From positions 1 through 64,000 of the forward strand of contig NZ_JALIEB010000009.1 of NCBI RefSeq assembly GCF_025755255.1: a DNA stretch of 64,000 bases, written 5' to 3'. How positions within the stretch are numbered: the first letter of the stretch is position 1; the number at the start of each line of letters is the position of its first letter. This stretch comes from Roseobacter sinensis (GTDB lineage: Bacteria > Pseudomonadota > Alphaproteobacteria > Rhodobacterales > Rhodobacteraceae). Positions 19,210 through 27,641 of the stretch are shown in pieces. The notes beneath the pieces are model-generated. The model was given only the letters and a program-made list of their open reading frames with translations, was not told the DNA's origin and did no database searches. The position numbers and the translations under genes were made by a program.

Positions 19210-20907
19210 TCACTCCCGCCGGATGATGCCGGTGATAGCGGCCGCTCCCAGAGCGGTAACGATCCAGCCGGCAATGGACAGGAAAAACCCATAGCGCCAA
19301 AGCCGCTGCCCCCAAACCTCGCGGTTGGTTGATGGTGCCCACGCGTCTGTCTGGCCCAGATCGATGATCGGGATCACCAGATCGGCCCCGTAGGCATAGC
19401 GGTTGAAGGTGGCCCAGTCGCGTCCCGGACCGTCTCGGGCAGACCAGGTTTCAGCCGGACTCGGAACCGTGTTTTCCAATGCCGACCAATCGTCCGATGT
19501 CAGAATAACTGCGGAGTTCGGAGCCATGCTGCCTTCCTCCCACGCCATATGCGCCAGCCACGTTGCGAGCAGCGTCATCCCGCCCAAGATCCAAAGACTT
19601 CGAAAGGGTCGGATGCCGTAGCCGACGATCAAACGCAGCAAGAGGTCAATTGCGAGGCGCCAGAGGTTTGTCATATCACGCCATAGCCCTTTCAAGGCGA
19701 CGTCAATATCGCCCGTGGGTGCGATGCGGCTTTGCTCTCTGTGATGCCTTCGCCTTTGCCTTTCAAGATCGAACAAAACGCTTTGCGCGTCCTTATCGTG
19801 GCCGATCTCGCGGTAGACCTTGGCTAACTGCACGTAGGGTTGGGGAAGGAACTCGTGGCCCCAAGTGCTGCCCTTGGCCAACCAGTCAAGCCGGTCTTTG
19901 ACGCGTGGGAACGCAGTATTCTCAATGCGCGTGTAGGTGAAGCCGTCAAGAATGAGTTTGTCTTTGGAAGGCCAACTACCTGGATCGTCCACCAGAGTGT
20001 CGGCGTGTGCTGAGTTCAGATCTACTAAACCTCCGTCTGTAGTTACATCGCGGAAGAAAAAACCGTCAGCTATCTGTGCTCCTTGGGCACCTAGAGCCGT
20101 CCCCGAGGAGGCGTTGAAGCCTGCCCCCATGCAGGAAAGCTGCCCGTCAATAGTAGCGCCGCTGATATTGACAGTTGCCGTTGCCTCGATATTGCGAAAA
20201 ACGATACTTCCCCTCACCCGCGCACTATGTGCATTCAATGCATCGCCGGATGCAGGTTTGAGGCTAGCGCCGGTACTATCAAGGTACCCGCCAATTGTGG
20301 AGCCGGCGAGATGAACGGTACTCTTTGCGACTATGTCACGAAGGAAGACATCGCTGTTGATTTGCGTGCCTTGGAAATTGAGAGCGTGGCCCGAGGTTGC
20401 TTTGAACTCGGAGTTATCACATGCCAGTTGCCCGCCAATAATGCCACCGCCAATATCAACGGTGTCCTCGGCGGTTGTGTCGCGGAGAAAGACATCGCCG
20501 GTCACCTGTGCACCTTGCGCGTTTAGCCTCGGAAAAACGCTGTGATTTAGAATGAGAAGTTGCAGGTTGGCCTGCCTAGCTAGGATTGGCGCTTCAAATC
20601 TGCAAAGTATCAGACCCGTCACCCCGCGCGCGGTGGCGAGGCTCAGGTCCAAGAGGCCGGTTACATGTGCACCATAAACGTCGACGCCCCAGTCGGCGGT
20701 CGGATGCTCCTCGCAACCGCCGGTGATGAGGTAGCGTAGGACGTCGGCGCGGATGTGGACTTGCGGGTCTGGCGTGCCTTTCAGCGGTACTTCGTCGCCG
20801 AGGTGGCATGGCTCGCCTGCGAGGCAGCGGGCTAGAAGTTCTTCTTCGGCCGGGGTGGGGCCGCCTAGGATGTCGTCGATGTCGGCGCGGGTGCGGATCA
20901 GGGGCAT
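19210..20907 (-). CDS. Membrane protein with three 48-residue beta-helix-like repeats
   Basis: A 565-residue protein. Residues about 15-120 contain PTPAEEELLARCLAGEPC and a cysteine-bearing region. Then come three tandem 48-residue units, each with the pattern GAQVxxDVFLRD ... VxIxGxxIGGQLxCxGxxFxAxSGxALNAQ, plus a partial fourth (GAQIADGFFFRD); this suggests a right-handed beta-helix related to pentapeptide-repeat folds. After a charged linker (RQRRRHHREQS) there are two or three C-terminal helices: RLAIDLLLRLIVGYG, LWILGGMTLLATWLAHMAW and FFLSIAGWIVTALGAAAITGI, with VIPIIDLGQTDAW before the last. Relatives are sometimes called 'membrane-associated oxidoreductase', but I see no redox motif. 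The repeat region is about 50-55% GC, below its neighbours. I start at ATG 20907 (MPLIRTRADID). Confidence 0.75.
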   Translation of the reverse strand: MPLIRTRADIDDILGGPTPAEEELLARCLAGEPCHLGDEVPLKGTPDPQVHIRADVLRYLITGGCEEHPTADWGVDVYGAHVTGLLDLSLATARGVTGLILCRFEAPILARQANLQLLILNHSVFPRLNAQGAQVTGDVFLRDTTAEDTVDIGGGIIGGQLACDNSEFKATSGHALNFQGTQINSDVFLRDIVAKSTVHLAGSTIGGYLDSTGASLKPASGDALNAHSARVRGSIVFRNIEATATVNISGATIDGQLSCMGAGFNASSGTALGAQGAQIADGFFFRDVTTDGGLVDLNSAHADTLVDDPGSWPSKDKLILDGFTYTRIENTAFPRVKDRLDWLAKGSTWGHEFLPQPYVQLAKVYREIGHDKDAQSVLFDLERQRRRHHREQSRIAPTGDIDVALKGLWRDMTNLWRLAIDLLLRLIVGYGIRPFRSLWILGGMTLLATWLAHMAWEEGSMAPNSAVILTSDDWSALENTVPSPAETWSARDGPGRDWATFNRYAYGADLVIPIIDLGQTDAWAPSTNREVWGQRLWRYGFFLSIAGWIVTALGAAAITGIIRRE

Positions 20908-21115
20908 AACGGTCAGGTGCTCAAAAAATTGCTTAAAACTGCGCCGCAAGGCGGTGTTTGCGAGCGTGTGCCGCCTCACTGTGGCGCATATTCTTGAAAT
21001 CGTCACCCGGGTCTTGCAAGACGACGGGGTTTCCTTTTGGGGGCAAAGCGTCTAGGGAGCCGCATTCCGGGCCCATTCGGCTCGTTTCTTTTCAGGCAGA
21101 ATTTGAGGCTATTGC

Positions 21116-22750
21116 ATGGCGCGGACCACGTTCAGCACCTTTACGAAAAATCTTGACGTCACCGATCTGCGCTGGATGCCGGGGGACGGGTTCTCGCCGC
21201 AGCGGCTGCGGATCGAGCTGCTCTCAGGGCTGACGGTGGCGCTGGCGCTGGTGCCCGAAGCGGTGGCCTTTGCCTTTGTCGCGGGTGTGCATCCGCTGGT
21301 GGGGCTTTATGCGGCGTTTCTTGTGGGGCTGATCACCGCGCTCATCGGCGGGCGCCCGGGGATGATTTCGGGCGCCACCGGTGCCTTGGCGGTCGTGATG
21401 GTGTCGCTGGTAGCGACGCATGGGGTCGAATACCTCTTTGCGACCGTGGTGCTCATGGGGCTCTTGCAGGTCTTTGCGGGGGTGATGCAGTGGGGCAAGT
21501 TCATCCGGCTGGTGCCGCATCCGGTGATGCTGGGCTTCGTGAACGGGCTCGCGATCGTTATCTTTCTGGCGCAGCTCGGACAGTTCAAGGTACCGGGGAC
21601 GATGGAGAACACCGGGCATGGCATCGGCGGCGGAGAGTGGCTGTCGGGCCCGCCGCTGTACCTCATGCTGGCGCTGGTGGCGGTCACCATGGCGATCATC
21701 TGGGTGATGCCGCGGATCACGCGGGCGATCCCGGCGCCACTGGCGGGGATCGGGATCGTCGCGGCGATCGTGATTGTCTTCGGGCTGGAGGTGCCGCGGG
21801 TGGGCGATCTGGCCTCCATTCAGGGCGGGCTGCCGAGCTTGCATATCCCGATGGTGCCGCTGACCTGGGAGACCTTCGAGATCATCCTGCCCTATGCGGT
21901 GATCCTTGCGGCCATTGGGTTGATCGAAAGCCTGCTGACGCTGAACCTGGTGGGCGACATGACCAATCAGCGGGGCGGTGCGAGCCAAGAGTGTATCGCG
22001 CAGGGCGTGGCCAATACGGTGACCGGCTTCTTTGGCGGCATGGGCGGCTGTGCGATGATCGGCCAGTCGATGATCAACGTGAAGTCGGGCGGGCGCACGC
22101 GGGTCGCGGGGATTGCCGCGGCGGTGTTTTTGCTGCTGTTTATCCTTGTCGGTTCGCCCTTGATCGAGCAGATTCCGCTGGCCGCGCTGGTTGGCGTGAT
22201 GTTCATGGTGGTGATCGGGACCTTTGCCTGGAACAGCCTCACGATCTTGCGGAAGGTGCCGTTCACGGATGCCTTCGTGATCTTGCTTGTCACGGTTGTA
22301 ACGGTGATGGAAGACCTCGCCGTTGCGGTGGTTGTGGGGGTGATCGTGAGTGCGCTCGCCTACGCTTGGAACAATGCGCGGCGTATCTATGCGACAACCC
22401 GCGAGTCGCACACGGAGAAGGGGGCCAAAGTCTACGAGATACACGGCCCGCTGTTCTTCGGATCCGCCGATGGGTTCATGGAGCTTTTCGATGTGGCGGC
22501 AGATCCGGACACCGTGATCGTGGATTTTGCCGAGAGCCGGGTTGTGGACCAATCGGCGTTGCAGGCCATCGAGGCGATCGCCGCCAAGTATGAGGCGGCC
22601 GACAAGACGCTTATGCTGCGGCACCTCAGCCGGGATTGTCACCGGCTGCTGAACAAGGCGGGTCAGCTGATGGTCGATAGCGACGACGATCCGGACTATG
22701 CGCTCGCGGTGGATTATTCGGTACGGACCGGGATGCTGGGCGGTCACTGA
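21116..22750 (+). CDS. SulP family anion transporter with STAS domain
   Basis: A 544-residue SLC26/SulP-type transporter with 10-14 membrane segments. The signature region LLSGLTVALALVPEAVAFAF (with GVHPLVGLYAAFLVG next) is typical; NQRGGASQECIAQGVANTVT and GGMGGCAMIGQSMINVKSGG are the conserved core loops of the subgroup often annotated as sulfate permease. The C-terminal 100 residues form a STAS domain (FFGSADGFMELF ... DFAESRVVDQSALQAIE). In this subgroup the cargo may be sulfate, bicarbonate or another anion; no carbonic anhydrase or sulfur genes adjoin to decide. Confidence 0.93.
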   Translation: MARTTFSTFTKNLDVTDLRWMPGDGFSPQRLRIELLSGLTVALALVPEAVAFAFVAGVHPLVGLYAAFLVGLITALIGGRPGMISGATGALAVVMVSLVATHGVEYLFATVVLMGLLQVFAGVMQWGKFIRLVPHPVMLGFVNGLAIVIFLAQLGQFKVPGTMENTGHGIGGGEWLSGPPLYLMLALVAVTMAIIWVMPRITRAIPAPLAGIGIVAAIVIVFGLEVPRVGDLASIQGGLPSLHIPMVPLTWETFEIILPYAVILAAIGLIESLLTLNLVGDMTNQRGGASQECIAQGVANTVTGFFGGMGGCAMIGQSMINVKSGGRTRVAGIAAAVFLLLFILVGSPLIEQIPLAALVGVMFMVVIGTFAWNSLTILRKVPFTDAFVILLVTVVTVMEDLAVAVVVGVIVSALAYAWNNARRIYATTRESHTEKGAKVYEIHGPLFFGSADGFMELFDVAADPDTVIVDFAESRVVDQSALQAIEAIAAKYEAADKTLMLRHLSRDCHRLLNKAGQLMVDSDDDPDYALAVDYSVRTGMLGGH

Positions 22751-22758
22751 CGGCAGGC

Positions 22759-22788
22759 GGCGCTGTTGGCCCAATGGGCCAAGGCGCC
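22759..22788 (+). terminator. Long hairpin after the SulP gene
   Basis: An inner perfect stem TTGGCCCA / TGGGCCAA around a single A, extended by GGCGC / GCGCC outside small bulges. It lies 9 bases past the SulP stop in the gap before a convergent gene. No T-run follows, so Rho-independent termination is uncertain. Confidence 0.4.
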
Positions 22789-22889
22789 CCGCCCGCCGTC
22801 CCGTTTTGGTGCGCGACTGGTGAGCGGTGCGGACCGCAGGTGTGCCGAACAAACCCACTTGTCCGCATCCTCGCTTTGCTGAAGCGCCT

Positions 22890-23717
22890 TCAATAGATCT
22901 TGAAGCTTGCGACGAAGGGCAAGTGATCGGAGACGCTGCGCCGAAAGGCCTCGCGCCCCATGTCCATGGTCCAGTGCATCGGAAAGAGCCGCAGGCTGCC
23001 CTTGATGTAATCCGTGGAGAAGTTCCGGCTGACCGCGAAGCCGTCGAGCAGGTTGGCGCGGCCTTTCTCCAGGATATGCGAGAAGCGGTCCTGCAGATCC
23101 CAGGAGGAGACGAAGTCCATCACGTCTTCGCCCCCGAGATAGTGGAAGTTCGAGACATCCTGCCCGGGGATCATATTGAAATCGCCCATGAGGAAGATCG
23201 CGCGACGCTTCAGCCCGGGCGTCTTGTGGATATTGGTGATGTGCTCGCCAATCACCTTGCATTGGCTGTCACGCGTCTTCTGTTCGTCCCGGTCGCGCCC
23301 CGACTTGAGATGCACGCCGATCACGATGGCCTTCAGCTTCGCGATGCTGATGTCTACGGCCAGCGCCTGCCGCCCGCGTCCATAGTCGCCTTCCGAGCCC
23401 TCGATGAAGCGCGGGTTCGTGACTTCGATGCCTGGCTTGTGCAGGAAACCGATATGAATATTGCCGTTCTTCTGGGGCAGGATCGTGTGGTTGTAGTCGA
23501 CGCCGAAGGCTTTCAGCTTCTCGACCAGCGTTTCGATGTAACTCAGCGGGGAGACCTCGATGAGCGTGACGAATTCGGCATCGAGGAGGGCCAGACCTTC
23601 CGCCTGCTTTTCCGCCTTTTTTGAGCGTGCCGAGATGCCGATGGGCCGCCCCGGCCGGGTGAATCCGGCCAGATTCCAGACGGCCGCGCGAATAATCGAA
23701 TGATTGAAATTGGTCAT
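22890..23717 (-). CDS. Endonuclease/exonuclease/phosphatase family protein
   Basis: A 275-residue EEP-fold hydrolase. Active-site strands are visible: IRAAVWNLAG near the N-terminus, the glutamate in FVTLIEVSPLS, VIGVHLKSG, FLMGDFNMIPGQD and the C-terminal SVSDHLPFVASF. I start at ATG 23717 (MTNFNHSIIRA) since AAGGAAAGGC precedes it. Known members cut nucleic acids or phosphoesters such as sphingomyelin; nothing nearby identifies the substrate. No signal peptide, so probably cytoplasmic. Confidence 0.87.
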   Translation of the reverse strand: MTNFNHSIIRAAVWNLAGFTRPGRPIGISARSKKAEKQAEGLALLDAEFVTLIEVSPLSYIETLVEKLKAFGVDYNHTILPQKNGNIHIGFLHKPGIEVTNPRFIEGSEGDYGRGRQALAVDISIAKLKAIVIGVHLKSGRDRDEQKTRDSQCKVIGEHITNIHKTPGLKRRAIFLMGDFNMIPGQDVSNFHYLGGEDVMDFVSSWDLQDRFSHILEKGRANLLDGFAVSRNFSTDYIKGSLRLFPMHWTMDMGREAFRRSVSDHLPFVASFKIY

Positions 23718-23818
23718 GGTGCCTTTCCTTAAATATGCGTGCAGGTCGCGGTGCCGACTGCACGGCATCAATGCAACCAGCATAGCACAGGACAGGCACC
23801 TGTTGCGCGACCGGCGGT

Positions 23819-24421
23819 TCAGCCGGGGCGGACCAACTCGAAAAGCTCCGTGACACGCGCGTAGTCGTGATAGCCAAGACGGCTCAGCGGTTGGAAGCTG
23901 CGCACATCGAAGCGGCCCTCAACGAGGGTGTCGTCGCGGATGTGCACGCCAACCACTTCGCCGAACACGACGAAGTTGCTCTCGCCCGCAAGCTTCACGA
24001 TCTGAGTCATGCGGCATTCGAGGGCAGCAGGGGCACCTTGAACCCGCGCGCAGTCGATCTCCTCGCAGTCCACCGGGGTGGCGCCGGCCACCGCGAATTC
24101 GTCCTCATCCTTGCCGAGCGGTGCGGACGAGGCGTTCATCACGTCGCGCATGCCGTATTCCACGATGTTCACACAGAAATTTCCGGTCTCGCGGATGTTG
24201 GCGACCGAATCCTTGGTGTCGGCCTGATCGGGCTTGCTGCTGGTGGACGCGAACATCACCTGCGGCGGTACGTAGGCCACGGCGTTGAAGAAGGAGTAGG
24301 GCGCGAGGTTGTTGCGGCCCTGCACATCGCGCGTCGAAATCCAGCCGATGGGGCGGGGGCTGACGATGGCGTTGAACGGGTTATGCGGCAGGCCATGGCC
24401 CTCGGATGGGCGGTAGAACAT
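23819..24421 (-). CDS. Flavin reductase-like protein (FMN-binding split barrel)
   Basis: A 200-residue protein of the flavin-reductase-like domain family. It begins MFYRPSEGHGLPHNPFNAIV and shows the conserved SPRPIGWISTRDVQGRNNLA and PYSFFNAVAYVPPQVMFAS stretches that bind FMN, plus KDSVANIRETGNFCVNIV. Members supply reduced flavin to monooxygenases or carry FMN for unknown oxidoreductions. It is divergent from the acetyltransferase gene at 24510, with 88 bp between. Confidence 0.9.
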   Translation of the reverse strand: MFYRPSEGHGLPHNPFNAIVSPRPIGWISTRDVQGRNNLAPYSFFNAVAYVPPQVMFASTSSKPDQADTKDSVANIRETGNFCVNIVEYGMRDVMNASSAPLGKDEDEFAVAGATPVDCEEIDCARVQGAPAALECRMTQIVKLAGESNFVVFGEVVGVHIRDDTLVEGRFDVRSFQPLSRLGYHDYARVTELFELVRPG

Positions 24422-24509
24422 TACGGGCTCCTGAGGTGTTTGCAGCCGGTGTAACGCATGTGCTACGGGCGGACCACCGGAAACCCGAGGCGGGACGACT
24501 TGCAGTCTG

Positions 24510-25016
24510 ATGTACAGGATTTCAGCAGAAACCCCGCAGGATCTCTATGAGATCGAGGCGCTGTTCGATCTGTGCTTCGCACCGGGCCGCGAGGCGCTCT
24601 CGTCTTACCGGCTGCGCGATGACGTGGCGCCGGTGGGCTATCTCTGTCATGTCGCACGCGATGGCGATGGCATACTCGCAGGCGCCATCCGGTTCTGGCC
24701 GGTGACCGTGTCGGGGGCCGTGAGCCTCTTGCTGGGCCCCGTCGCGGTGCATCCGACGCGCCAGGGCGAGGGGCTGGCCGGCGACCTCATCCGCTTGTCG
24801 TTGGAGCGCGCCGGGCGGCAGGGGTGGGCTCGGGTCATGTTGGTGGGGGACGCGCCCTACTACCGGCGTTTCGGGTTCGAGAAACTGCCGGGTGTCGTCA
24901 TGCCTCCTCCCACCAATCCCGAGCGCGTGCTGGGCCGGCCCCTGCGGCCGGAGGCCTGGCATGGCGTGTCCGGGGAGGTCGGCCGATGGCAGGGCGAGGC
25001 TCTGCCGCCCGATTGA
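24510..25016 (+). CDS. GNAT family N-acetyltransferase (YhbS-like)
   Basis: A 168-residue Gcn5-type acetyltransferase. The acetyl-CoA loop is LGPVAVHPTRQGEGLAGDLI (Q/RxxGxG/A form), followed by GWARVMLVGDAPYYRRFGF, the hallmark of the YhbS/COG3153 group. The N-terminal part (ETPQDLYEIEALFDLCFAPG) also fits. Substrate unknown. It is followed 42 bases later by the EcsC gene. Confidence 0.88.
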   Translation: MYRISAETPQDLYEIEALFDLCFAPGREALSSYRLRDDVAPVGYLCHVARDGDGILAGAIRFWPVTVSGAVSLLLGPVAVHPTRQGEGLAGDLIRLSLERAGRQGWARVMLVGDAPYYRRFGFEKLPGVVMPPPTNPERVLGRPLRPEAWHGVSGEVGRWQGEALPPD

Positions 25017-25058
25017 CATCGCCTCGCCGCTCCCCATCTTGGGCACAGGAGGGCCCGG

Positions 25059-25835
25059 ATGAGTGAGATAACGCAGATTGGAGCGGTGAATGTGGAGGCC
25101 GAGCTTGACCGGCTGGCAAAGCGCTACCGCCGTGCAGGCAATAGCGCTGTCGATCTGATCAACCTGGTGGGTGGGGGCGCCGAGGGGCTGCTTGAGCGAT
25201 TGCCGGCGCAGGCCCGGTCAGGGCTGCAGGACGCGACGCGCCGCGCACTGGAACAGGCGATGAAAGTGGCCCACAGCAGCCGTGGCGTCGTACCTGACCA
25301 GAAGGGCTGGCTCAATACCGCCGTTGGCACCGCCATGGGGGCTGCGGGCGGTGCGGGTGGTCTGCCCACGGCCCTGGCCGAGCTGCCGGTGACGACAACT
25401 CTGCTGCTGCGGATCATTCAGGGGGTCGCGGTCGAGCACGGCTTTGATTCGGCCGCCGAGAGTGTTCAATTCGATTGCATCGAGGTGTTCGCCGCGGCGG
25501 GTCCGCTCGCGGATGATGACGGTGCCGATCTTGGCTTTCTGTCCGCGCGCATCACGCTGACGGGCACCGCATTGCAGGGCATCATTGCCCGCGTGGCGCC
25601 GCGGCTTGCCACGGTTCTGGGCCAGAAGCTTGCCGCCCAGACGGTGCCGCTGCTTGGCGCCGTGGCGGGGGCCGCGATGAACTACACCTACACCAATTAC
25701 TACCAGGAAATGGCACATGTGCATTTCGGCCTACGCAAACTGGCGATCGACGCGGATGTGCCGGTGGAGGACCTGGTGGCGCGCTTGCGGCATCGGGTGA
25801 CCTCGCGCGCGGTTGCCGAGCCGCGCAACAGATAA
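25059..25835 (+). CDS. EcsC family protein
   Basis: A 258-residue protein matching the EcsC family, named after a protein of a Bacillus ABC-transporter operon. It opens with a helix LDRLAKRYRRAGNSAVDLINLVGG, then GWLNTAVGTAMGAAGGAGGLPTALAELPVTTTLLLRIIQGVA, a hydrophobic glycine/alanine-rich region typical of the family, and KLAAQTVPLLGAVAGAAMNYTYTNYY near the C-terminus. It is probably membrane associated. The molecular role of the family outside Bacillus is unknown. Confidence 0.88.
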   Translation: MSEITQIGAVNVEAELDRLAKRYRRAGNSAVDLINLVGGGAEGLLERLPAQARSGLQDATRRALEQAMKVAHSSRGVVPDQKGWLNTAVGTAMGAAGGAGGLPTALAELPVTTTLLLRIIQGVAVEHGFDSAAESVQFDCIEVFAAAGPLADDDGADLGFLSARITLTGTALQGIIARVAPRLATVLGQKLAAQTVPLLGAVAGAAMNYTYTNYYQEMAHVHFGLRKLAIDADVPVEDLVARLRHRVTSRAVAEPRNR

Positions 25836-25932
25836 TCTCTTTGTTTTCTGGGCAAATCACGACAACTGGGGCATAGTCGAAGGAGTCACCGGGGGGACAT
25901 AACGCTGCCCGGAAAGTCATTGTGATCGAGCC

Positions 25933-26403
25933 ATGATTAAGCAATTGCCGATTTTTCTGTCTGGTGCAGGCAAGCGCGACGTGCGGACCCAGTTTGCGGC
26001 TCTGTGCTACCGGGTTCGGAAATCCAAGGTCCAAGTGCTGTTGATCACGTCGCGGGGGACGAAGCGGTGGATCGTGCCCAAGGGCTGGCCGATCGATGGG
26101 CTGACCCCGGCGGCCTGTGCCGAGCAGGAAGCCTGGGAAGAGGCCGGAGTGCAAGGCCGCACCGACGGCCGCTGTCTGGGCATCTTCTCCTTTAGCAAGG
26201 ATGCGGATGATCTCGGCGCGCTGCCCTGCCTGGCGATGGTCTACGCGGTCGAGGTCAAGACACTTGCCGCGGAGTATCCCGAGGTTGGTCAGCGCAGGCG
26301 CAAGTGGATGTCACGCAAGAAGGCCGCGCGGCTTGTCTCCGAGCCGGAGCTTGCCCGGATCCTGCGCGATTTTGACCCACCCCCGCTGTCCGGACAAACT
26401 TGA
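25933..26403 (+). CDS. Nudix hydrolase
   Basis: A 156-residue protein. The Nudix helix is recognisable as KGWPIDGLTPAACAEQEAWE followed by EAGVQG; the catalytic EExG core is intact, while the usual first Glu is Leu and REU reads QEA, as is common in the DIPP-like alphaproteobacterial group. The substrate may be a diphosphoinositol-like or nucleotide compound; it cannot be settled here. Unusually, MIKQLPIFLSGAGKRDVRTQ precedes the domain. Sixty-three bases separate it from the DUF1178 gene. Confidence 0.88.
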   Translation: MIKQLPIFLSGAGKRDVRTQFAALCYRVRKSKVQVLLITSRGTKRWIVPKGWPIDGLTPAACAEQEAWEEAGVQGRTDGRCLGIFSFSKDADDLGALPCLAMVYAVEVKTLAAEYPEVGQRRRKWMSRKKAARLVSEPELARILRDFDPPPLSGQT

Positions 26404-26466
26404 CCCGCCAGCGCCGCTGCCCCATGTGATAAGGGCTTGGTAAGGATGCAGGAGTAGTCTCTGCGT

Positions 26467-26892
26467 ATGATTCAATATGCGCTCAGATGTGATCAGGGTC
26501 ATGATTTCGACAGCTGGTTTCAGTCCGCGGCGGCGTTTGATGCGCTGAAGGACGCGGGCCATATGTCCTGTGCGATCTGCGGATCCGATGCTGTGGACAA
26601 GGCGGTGATGTCTCCCCGCGTCTCGGTGCCGACCCGGTCTCAGGACACGCCGGCACTGCGCGAGGCCGAGACCGAAGGCGAGAAGGCCATCGCCGCTCTG
26701 CGCCGCCATGTTGAGGAGAACTCCGACTATGTGGGCGGGCGCTTTGCCGAAGAAGCGCGGTCGATGTACCTCGGCCAGAGCCCGGAGCGGTCGATCTATG
26801 GCGAGGCCAACGCGTCCGAAGCCAAAAGGTTGATCGAAGACGGCATTCCCGTCGCACCGCTGCCATTTCTGCCGAACCGAAAAGCGAATTGA
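26467..26892 (+). CDS. DUF1178 family protein
   Basis: A 141-residue protein of the DUF1178 family. It starts MIQYALRCDQGHDFDSWFQS, with Cys8 and a CAIC pair in HMSCAICGSDAVDKAVM giving a zinc-ribbon look, then MSPRVSVP and a helical region ending with the conserved VGGRFAEEARSMYLGQ and RSIYGEANASEAKRLIEDGI. It is widespread in alpha- and betaproteobacteria and has no known function. The stop is four bases from the next gene. Confidence 0.9.
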   Translation: MIQYALRCDQGHDFDSWFQSAAAFDALKDAGHMSCAICGSDAVDKAVMSPRVSVPTRSQDTPALREAETEGEKAIAALRRHVEENSDYVGGRFAEEARSMYLGQSPERSIYGEANASEAKRLIEDGIPVAPLPFLPNRKAN

Positions 26893-26896
26893 TCCC

Positions 26897-27535
26897 ATGA
26901 CCGTTGTGATCACCGGCGCGAGCCGCGGCATCGGGGCTGGGCTGGCGGCTGCCTATGCGGCACGCGGCGATCACGTGATCGGAACCACGCGAGATGGCGC
27001 GCACAGGCTCGACGTGAGCGACCCCGCCAGCCATGCGCGTTTTGCTGAAAGCCTGGGCGGCACCGCTGTCGATTTGCTGATCTGCAACGCGGGCGTCTAC
27101 CTCGACAAGGGTCAGATGCTCGAGGACGGCTATCCACCAGAGCAATGGGCCGAGACCTTCGCCGTCAATGTCACTGGCGTCTTCCTCTCGGTTCAGTCGC
27201 TGTTGCCGAACCTGCGCGCGGCAAAAGGCGCGCAGGTGGCCATCATCTCTTCGCAAATGGCGTCTTCGGAACGGGCGCCGGGCGGCAGCTACATCTACCG
27301 CGCGTCGAAGGCGGCGGCGCTGAACCTCGGTCGGAACCTCGCGACCGACCTGATGGCCGAGGGGATCGCCGTGGGCATCTATCACCCTGGCTGGGTTCAG
27401 ACCGACATGGGTGGCGCCGCGGCCGAGATCACGGTGGCGGACGCCGTTGCCGGGTTGGTTGCGCGCTTCGATGCGCTGGAGCTGTCGCGCACCGGCACCT
27501 TCGAGACCTGGGATGGGCGCCCCCACCCCTATTGA
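26897..27535 (+). CDS. Short-chain dehydrogenase/reductase
   Basis: A 212-residue SDR. The cofactor loop is VVITGASRGIGAGLAAAYA (TGxxxGxG), the structural NAG occurs in LLICNAGVYLDKG, and the catalytic pair is YRASK in GSYIYRASKAAALNL. It resembles C-factor/CsgA-type SDRs that act on unknown carbonyls; it is a little shorter than classical members and lacks a long substrate-binding loop. Four bases separate it from DUF1178, so the two are probably co-transcribed. Confidence 0.9.
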   Translation: MTVVITGASRGIGAGLAAAYAARGDHVIGTTRDGAHRLDVSDPASHARFAESLGGTAVDLLICNAGVYLDKGQMLEDGYPPEQWAETFAVNVTGVFLSVQSLLPNLRAAKGAQVAIISSQMASSERAPGGSYIYRASKAAALNLGRNLATDLMAEGIAVGIYHPGWVQTDMGGAAAEITVADAVAGLVARFDALELSRTGTFETWDGRPHPY

Positions 27536-27641
27536 CCGCCGCCTGTTGTCGGCACGATGGCACAGTGACACCGCACCGCGGTGGCTTGTTCTTCCCGGCG
27601 CCACAGCGTAAACCCGCCGCGATCAAGGCAGGGGGCGCAGG

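Noticed and set aside
21224-22858. A 544-codon open frame opposite the SulP transporter
   Set aside because: His/Arg/Gln-rich translation with no domain; it is the complement of hydrophobic codons in a membrane protein.
27536-27641. Riboswitch in front of lysC (lysine type)
   Set aside because: The gap is only 106 bases and shows no lysine-riboswitch core; alphaproteobacterial lysC is normally feedback-inhibited through its ACT domains.
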